DNA from: Leptospira sp. 96542
Lineage (GTDB): Bacteria > Spirochaetota > Leptospiria > Leptospirales > Leptospiraceae
Length of the DNA: 29,489 nucleotides
Direction: 5' to 3'
Assembly (NCBI GenBank): GCA_029310945.1
Contig: JARJFC010000045.1
Location: 1 to 29,489, forward strand
The position numbers were made by a program, and so were the translations under genes. Within the stretch, counting starts at the first letter, position 1, and the number at the start of each line of letters is the position of its first letter. Of the stretch, positions 22,451 to 29,489 are shown in pieces. Under the pieces are notes generated by a model. That model was not told where the DNA came from. It saw nothing but the letters and a program-made list of their open reading frames with translations, and searched no databases.

Positions 22451-22834
22451 TTAAATCTTTGTTTTTGGGTCAAAGTAATGTTTGTGTATGTAGTCTTGCA
22501 CTCTTGAGTGGATTTCTTCTGGCAAATTAGAAAATACAACCGTAGTAGTTTTACCAGATGTTCTCACCACTGTTCCAATGATTTCTGTTTGTTTTTGGTT
22601 GAGTGAAAATTCAATTTTTACCTGGTCACCAGTATAAAAAATCGCAGTTGATTGTAGGGACAACCCACCAGTTCCTAAATCAGATAAAACTGCCTCAATG
22701 GGAGTATTTTTTGATGCTATGAGTTTTACCACACAAGGAACATTCAATTTTACACGCGCTTGTTTTCTTTTCTGTTTTGATCCAGCATACATGCTGTAAG
22801 AATCTGAAAATATTGATTTATTTGTTTCCGCCAT
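22451..22834 (-). CDS. PilZ-domain protein
   Basis: A 127-residue single-domain PilZ protein, a possible cyclic-di-GMP receptor. The N-terminal binding motif is KRKQARVKLNVPC, with RKQAR fitting RxxxR; the second motif is DLGTGGLSLQS, where the consensus is (D/N)xSxxG, so Thr replaces Ser. The rest forms the PilZ barrel (GDQVKIEFSLNQKQTEIIGTVVRTSG). Thr in place of Ser may still allow binding. Start at 22834 is chosen for the AAAAGGTACCAT ribosome binding site; an in-frame start at 22870 would overlap dusB. It is the last gene of the gyrase operon, 10 nt after dusB, and ends at the shared terminator. Confidence 0.87.
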   Translation of the reverse strand: MAETNKSIFSDSYSMYAGSKQKRKQARVKLNVPCVVKLIASKNTPIEAVLSDLGTGGLSLQSTAIFYTGDQVKIEFSLNQKQTEIIGTVVRTSGKTTTVVFSNLPEEIHSRVQDYIHKHYFDPKTKI

Positions 22835-22844
22835 ATGGTACCTT

Positions 22845-23858
22845 TTACGCATTGGAGCTGTACATTTCACAGCTTGTTTCCAATTTTTGATATTCGCTTA
22901 ATTCCTGTTTGTTTTGGTCTGGGATCCATGAATCTAATTTTTCTTTGAAAAGATCAACTTTTGTTTCTCTTAAAAGTGACTGTTTTAGATCCTGTGGGAA
23001 AAGCAAACCATCCATATACTTAACAAAATGTTTTCTGAATAATACCAAACCATATTCGTCTTCTGATGGATAAAAATCCAACATCAAATTTAGGTGTTCT
23101 AATATTTGTGATTTAATAGTGATCCAGTCCACATTTACTTTATTTGTGTCGGAAAAAATCCAAGGGTTGCCAATAGCTTTTCTACCAATAAGTACAAGAT
23201 CCACGCCTGTTTTTTGTTTTTTTTCCAAAGCCTCTTGGTAGGAAGATACATCACCGTTGCCATAAATGGGAACACTTGCTTTGTTTTTGATTTCGGTAAT
23301 GGCATCCCAATTGGCCATTCCAGTATAACCCATAGATTTTGTGCGACCATGTACTGAAATGGCAGAAACTCCTGAACCTTCTAACACACGCAATGTTTCA
23401 AAATAATTCAAAGAATTCTCATCCCAACCCAAACGAATTTTTGCCGATACCGGGAGAGATGTGTTTTTGCGAATTCCTTCAATCATTTGCCCGGCCAGTT
23501 TGATGTTTCGTAAAAGCCCCGCACCTGATCCGTGTTGAGAAACCTTTGCCACAGAACAGCCCATATTTAGGTCGATGATGTCTGGTTTTAAAGCCGCAGC
23601 AATTTTGGATGCTTCCACAACTGTTTCTAAATCAGAGCCAAAAATTTGAAACACTATAGGTCTTTCAAATTCTAAGAATCGAAACATATCGATGGATTTT
23701 TGATTACCAAGTAATAATTGTTCCGTGGAAACAAATTCTGTATAGGAAAAGGCAGCACCGTATTTTTTTGTTATTTGCCGGTACGGGCTATCGGAAATGC
23801 CTGCCATCGGGGAAAGTGACACTTCTCCACTGATTTCGACATTTCCAATTTTAATCAC
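22845..23858 (-). CDS. dusB: tRNA-dihydrouridine synthase
   Basis: A 337-residue FMN-dependent Dus enzyme, which reduces uridines in tRNA D-loops. Motifs: VSLSPMAGISDSPYRQI, IVFQIFGSD, DIIDLNMGCSVAKV with catalytic Cys101, SAKIRLGW, ISVHGRTKSMGYTG, PIYGNGDVSS and LIGRKAIGNPWIF, then a C-terminal helical tRNA-binding domain. The active-site loop reads GCSVAKVSQHGSGAGLL where most DusB have GCPxxKVxxxxAGAALL, a mild variation. Subfamily (DusB-like) is my best guess. It starts 2 nt after the gyrA stop, so it belongs to the gyrase operon. Confidence 0.9.
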   Translation of the reverse strand: MIKIGNVEISGEVSLSPMAGISDSPYRQITKKYGAAFSYTEFVSTEQLLLGNQKSIDMFRFLEFERPIVFQIFGSDLETVVEASKIAAALKPDIIDLNMGCSVAKVSQHGSGAGLLRNIKLAGQMIEGIRKNTSLPVSAKIRLGWDENSLNYFETLRVLEGSGVSAISVHGRTKSMGYTGMANWDAITEIKNKASVPIYGNGDVSSYQEALEKKQKTGVDLVLIGRKAIGNPWIFSDTNKVNVDWITIKSQILEHLNLMLDFYPSEDEYGLVLFRKHFVKYMDGLLFPQDLKQSLLRETKVDLFKEKLDSWIPDQNKQELSEYQKLETSCEMYSSNA

Positions 23859-23860
23859 AA

Positions 23861-26380
23861 TTAACCTTCTTCGGTTTCACTCACGATGGCAAAATCTTTC
23901 ACAAAGTCATCATCTTTCGTGTTTACTATTTTGACTCCCATTGCCGACCTTCCCACCATAGAAATTGATTTTATTTCCACACGGATGGCCATACCCGACT
24001 GGGTCACCACAAGGATTTCATCTTCATCCTTTACAGTTGCAATACCAACAGACCTTCCGTTTTTCTCACCTATTTTGAGATAAGTCATTCCTTTGCCGCC
24101 ACGACCCTTTGTTGAAAATTCTTCAAAGTCAGTTCGTTTTCCAAAGCCGTTTTCTGAAATACAAAAGAGAGTTGAGTTGGGTTCCACTTTGGTGATTCCT
24201 GCGATGGCATCATTCTCTTCCAAACGCATGGCAGTTACACCTGAAGCCGTTCTACCCTGTGACCTAAGTTCATTCAGATTCATTCGTATTGCTAATCCAT
24301 CTTTACTTGCAATGAACACATCATAGTTTTGCGGATTAGAAATTACATCGATGAGTTCATCTCCATCGCGCAGTCCAATCGCAATGATTCCAGATTTTTT
24401 TGTGTTCGAAAATTCATCCAATTGGATTTTTTTGACAAACCCACCTTTGGTTACCATTAACAAATACGATTCATCAAAATTCCTAAATGCAAATAGCGAA
24501 GTAATGATTTCATCATCATTCAAACCGATGATTGCTTTTAAAGATTTTCCGCGAGCCTCTTTTGTGGCAATGGGAAGTTCGTAAACTTTGAGTAAAAAAG
24601 CACGACCCTTGTTGGAAAACAACATGATATTGTCGTGTGTCATAGCTGAACTTAACTTTTTAACAAAGTCTTCTCTTTTTGTTGATATTCCTTGTACACC
24701 CTTACCACCACGTTTCTGCCTACGGAATGTGTCCATAGGAAGACGTTTGATAAACATATCTTCTGAAATTTGCACCACAACTTCTTCATCTGCAATCAAA
24801 TCCTCAGCATTGAAGGAGGAAGATTCGATTGATTCTAAACTAATCTCCGTTGTGCGTTTATTTCCAAACGATTCAGAAACCTTATTCAATTCATCACAAA
24901 TGATTTGTTTTACTCTTTCTGGTTTTGACAAAATATCTTCTAAATCCAAAATCAGTATTCGCACTTGTTCCAATTCTTCGATGATTTTTTGAACTTCCAG
25001 AGAAGTGAGGCGCTGCAATCGCATTTCTAAAATCGCATCTGCCTGAACTTCAGACAAGGAGAAAGTACTTATCAACTTACTTTGTGCCTCCCTAGCATCT
25101 TTGGAAGCTCGAATGATTTTTATCACCTCATCGATGTTATCGAGTGCAATTTTTAAACCTTCGAGGATGTGCGCACGTTTTTTTGCTTTGTCTAAATCAA
25201 ACTCGGTACGTTTGACAACCACTTCATTTCGATGATTTGCATAAGATTGCAGAATTCCCTTGAGTGAAAAAACTTTTGGACGGTTATCCAAAATGGCAAG
25301 CATTGTAATTCCAAAACTCACTTGGAGTTGTGTGAGTTTGAATAATTGGTTTAGAATGACTTGTGCATTCGCATCTTTTTTGATATGGATTTCTACGCGA
25401 ATTCCTTTTCGGTCAGAAAGATCTAAAATCTCAGAAATTCCTTCGATGATTTTTTCATTCACTAAATCTCCAATTTTTTCTAGGAGATTTTTTTTGTTCA
25501 CTTGGTATGGAATTTCATTGATAACAATGATCTCTCGACCTTTGTTATTTTCGATGATATCCACTTTCGAGCGAATTCTAATCGAACCTTTACCAGTTGC
25601 ATAAGCTTGGTATAAACCTTCACCACCAATGATAGTTCCACCAGTCGGAAAATCGGGACCTGGAATGATTTTCATTAGTTCAGGCAGTGTGATTTCAGGA
25701 TTTTGAATTGTAGCAACAACGGCCGCAATGGCTTCTTTTAGGTTGTGCGGAGGGATGTTTGTAGCCATACCCACAGCAATTCCACTCGAACCATTAACAA
25801 GGATATTAGGGAAATTAGCAGGCAAAACATCTGGTTGCTGTCTCGTATCATCGAAGTTTGGCGAAAAACTTACAGTGTTCTTTTCAATGTCTTTTAATAG
25901 TTCTTCTGCAAGTTTTGTAAGCCGAGCTTCAGTGTACCTATAAGCAGCCGCATTGTCACCATCCACCGAACCAAAGTTACCTTGACCATCGATGAGAGTT
26001 TCTCGCATGGAGAACGTTTGCGCCATACGAACCATAGTTTCATACACTGGAGCATCACCATGAGGGTGGTAGTTACCAATCACTTCCCCAACAATTTTTG
26101 CCGACTTAACATAAGGTCTGTCACTCCGCCAAGCACGTTCATTCATCGCATGTAAAACACGGCGATGAACTGGTTTTAATCCATCGCGAACATCAGGAAG
26201 AGCTCTTCCCACAATTACGCTCATCGCATAATCTAGGTAAGCTTCTTTCATTTGGTCTTCGATTTCGACAGGTATAACTCTAATTCCAGCTTTGAGAGCA
26301 GAAGCAACATCTGGTCTGCCTGATAAATTGAGAGCTAAGGTTTTTTGCGATTCGTTTTCTTGGCCGTTTTGTTCGGTCAT
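23861..26380 (-). CDS. gyrA: DNA gyrase subunit A
   Basis: A complete 839-residue GyrA, the cleavage subunit of DNA gyrase. An N-terminal extension of about 27 residues precedes the conserved start. Key elements: YAMSVIVGRALPDVRDGLKPVHRR, catalytic Tyr149 in AAYRYTEARL, and in the C-terminal beta-pinwheel the GyrA box QKRGGKG needed for DNA wrapping and negative supercoiling, so this is gyrase and not topo IV. The quinolone-resistance region reads HPHGDAPVYETMVRMAQ: Ala110 where E. coli has Ser83, and Glu114 where it has Asp87. TTAGGAAATAAAA in front of the ATG gives a ribosome binding site; it follows gyrB by 19 nt. Confidence 0.97.
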   Translation of the reverse strand: MTEQNGQENESQKTLALNLSGRPDVASALKAGIRVIPVEIEDQMKEAYLDYAMSVIVGRALPDVRDGLKPVHRRVLHAMNERAWRSDRPYVKSAKIVGEVIGNYHPHGDAPVYETMVRMAQTFSMRETLIDGQGNFGSVDGDNAAAYRYTEARLTKLAEELLKDIEKNTVSFSPNFDDTRQQPDVLPANFPNILVNGSSGIAVGMATNIPPHNLKEAIAAVVATIQNPEITLPELMKIIPGPDFPTGGTIIGGEGLYQAYATGKGSIRIRSKVDIIENNKGREIIVINEIPYQVNKKNLLEKIGDLVNEKIIEGISEILDLSDRKGIRVEIHIKKDANAQVILNQLFKLTQLQVSFGITMLAILDNRPKVFSLKGILQSYANHRNEVVVKRTEFDLDKAKKRAHILEGLKIALDNIDEVIKIIRASKDAREAQSKLISTFSLSEVQADAILEMRLQRLTSLEVQKIIEELEQVRILILDLEDILSKPERVKQIICDELNKVSESFGNKRTTEISLESIESSSFNAEDLIADEEVVVQISEDMFIKRLPMDTFRRQKRGGKGVQGISTKREDFVKKLSSAMTHDNIMLFSNKGRAFLLKVYELPIATKEARGKSLKAIIGLNDDEIITSLFAFRNFDESYLLMVTKGGFVKKIQLDEFSNTKKSGIIAIGLRDGDELIDVISNPQNYDVFIASKDGLAIRMNLNELRSQGRTASGVTAMRLEENDAIAGITKVEPNSTLFCISENGFGKRTDFEEFSTKGRGGKGMTYLKIGEKNGRSVGIATVKDEDEILVVTQSGMAIRVEIKSISMVGRSAMGVKIVNTKDDDFVKDFAIVSETEEG

Positions 26381-26399
26381 TTTTATTTCCTAATTTATC

Positions 26400-28723
<2,324 letters not shown>

Positions 28724-28725
28724 GT

Positions 28726-29489
28726 TTACAAAACTTCCAATACTTTGCCTGATTCGACTCTGTAAATTTCTTTTTCAAAGGTGAGCCCACCCACATACTC
28801 TTTGATACCTTCAAGGTCTGTGGTGGTAAAGAATGCCTGACCACATTCAGAAATCAAATTTACAAAGTATTCTCTGCGTTTGACATCCAATTCACGAATG
28901 ATATCGTCAATGAGTAGGACTGGCGCCTCTCCCGTTTGGTCACGGATCATTTGGAAACAGGCCGTTTTTAGGGCTATGACAGCACTTCGTTTTTGCCCTT
29001 GAGATCCAAAAGAACTGAGATCTTTGTCTGCAAATCCGATTGGTATATCGTCGCGGTGATTTCCACAACTTGTGTATCCAATGGCTCGGTCTTTACGGAT
29101 ATTGTTTTCCAATTTGAAAATATGTTCTTCTTTAGAAACTACATTTGGTTTGTAAACTATGGAAAAAGGATCTTTGCCTTGACTGAGTGAATTTAAATTT
29201 TTTTCAAAATAACCAGACAATTTCTCGATGGTTGTTTTTCGAATCTCTCTGATTTCATGGTCATGTTCCACGAGAGGTGTATTCCATATAAAAACTTCTT
29301 TATCTGTAGAGTTTTCGTTTTTTAGGGCAGCATTTCTTTGTTTTAACAACCGTTCGTATTCAATTCTTTGTTTTAGATAGTATTGATTGGTATTGGATAT
29401 AAAAGCATCTAAAAATTTTCTACGTTCAACATTTCCAAATTCTATGATTTGAATATCAGGTGGACTTAAAATGATCGAACGAAACACAC
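28726..29489 (-). CDS. recF: DNA replication and repair protein RecF, C-terminal part
   Basis: About 254 C-terminal residues of RecF (usual length near 365); the N-terminal Walker A part lies beyond the right edge. Visible: the ABC-type signature SSFGSQGQKRSAVIALKTA and the Walker B/D-loop VLLIDDIIRELDVKRREYFVNLI, preceded by the coiled-coil arm region. RecF loads RecA at gaps through RecO and RecR. Being upstream of dciA and gyrB, it suggests dnaA and dnaN lie just beyond the edge, so this is the replication-origin end of the chromosome. A GTG at 29487 is not the true start. Confidence 0.93.
   Translation of the reverse strand, partial: VFRSIILSPPDIQIIEFGNVERRKFLDAFISNTNQYYLKQRIEYERLLKQRNAALKNENSTDKEVFIWNTPLVEHDHEIREIRKTTIEKLSGYFEKNLNSLSQGKDPFSIVYKPNVVSKEEHIFKLENNIRKDRAIGYTSCGNHRDDIPIGFADKDLSSFGSQGQKRSAVIALKTACFQMIRDQTGEAPVLLIDDIIRELDVKRREYFVNLISECGQAFFTTTDLEGIKEYVGGLTFEKEIYRVESGKVLEVL

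Noticed and set aside
24588..24992. Plus-strand frames antisense to gyrA
   Set aside because: Same reason: several frames opposite gyrA (also at 25260-25604) come from codon bias of the real gene and have no ribosome binding site.
28726..29489. DnaA boxes or the replication origin itself
   Set aside because: Gene order suggests the origin is near, but I saw no DnaA-box cluster; the window shows only coding sequence at the right edge.

Overview
The window reads as chromosomal DNA of a spirochaete, most likely a saprophytic-clade Leptospira (L. biflexa-like). The reasons are: AT-rich sequence; many lipoproteins with loose spirochaetal lipoboxes; a lipoprotein that resembles LipL21; the cluster recF-DUF721(dciA)-gyrB-gyrA that lies next to dnaA/dnaN at many bacterial origins; and an Fe-type superoxide dismutase, an enzyme reported to be missing from pathogenic leptospires but present in saprophytes. 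The species call is inference; no database search was possible. No rRNA, tRNA, CRISPR array, insertion sequence or phage gene was seen.

Layout. 1-2241: the 5' part of a minus-strand exported protein, divergent from a thioredoxin-fold exported protein and a large lipoprotein. 2244-4232 (minus): trpE-trpG, anthranilate synthase. 4340-4915 (minus): sodB, with a strong terminator behind it and a PerR/Fur-like palindrome in front. 5015-8738 (minus): GH42 beta-galactosidase, an unknown 294-aa protein and an inositol-monophosphatase-family enzyme, apparently one operon. 8814-12948 (plus): hslO-tsaE-tsaB-rnr, tightly coupled. 12945-15681: two divergent lipoproteins with phosphohydrolase folds (alkaline-phosphatase superfamily and CapA-like) whose 5' ends overlap. 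15678-17274 (minus): small lipoprotein, SDR oxidoreductase and YciO-type YrdC protein, each overlapping the next by 4 nt. 17284-19256: maf, a 76-aa unknown and a holA-like clamp-loader subunit. 19223-21680 (minus): an exported vWA-like protein translationally coupled to a degenerate sigma54-activator-like AAA+ protein. 21812-22393 (plus): the LipL21-like lipoprotein with its own promoter and terminator. 22451-29489 (minus): recF(partial)-dciA-gyrB-gyrA-dusB-pilZ, an origin-proximal replication and topology operon.

The layout is very compact. No stretch over about 130 bases lacks a gene, and the only long gaps (4916-5014, 21681-21811, 28320-28405) hold candidate regulatory signals. Three convergent gene pairs share the same TTAA as both stop codons, and several divergent pairs overlap or nearly touch at their starts. 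The least explained parts are the vWA/AAA+ pair at 19223-21680, the phosphatase at 12945-14648 whose parts appear to be in an unusual order, and the unknown protein placed between the GH42 and IMPase genes.
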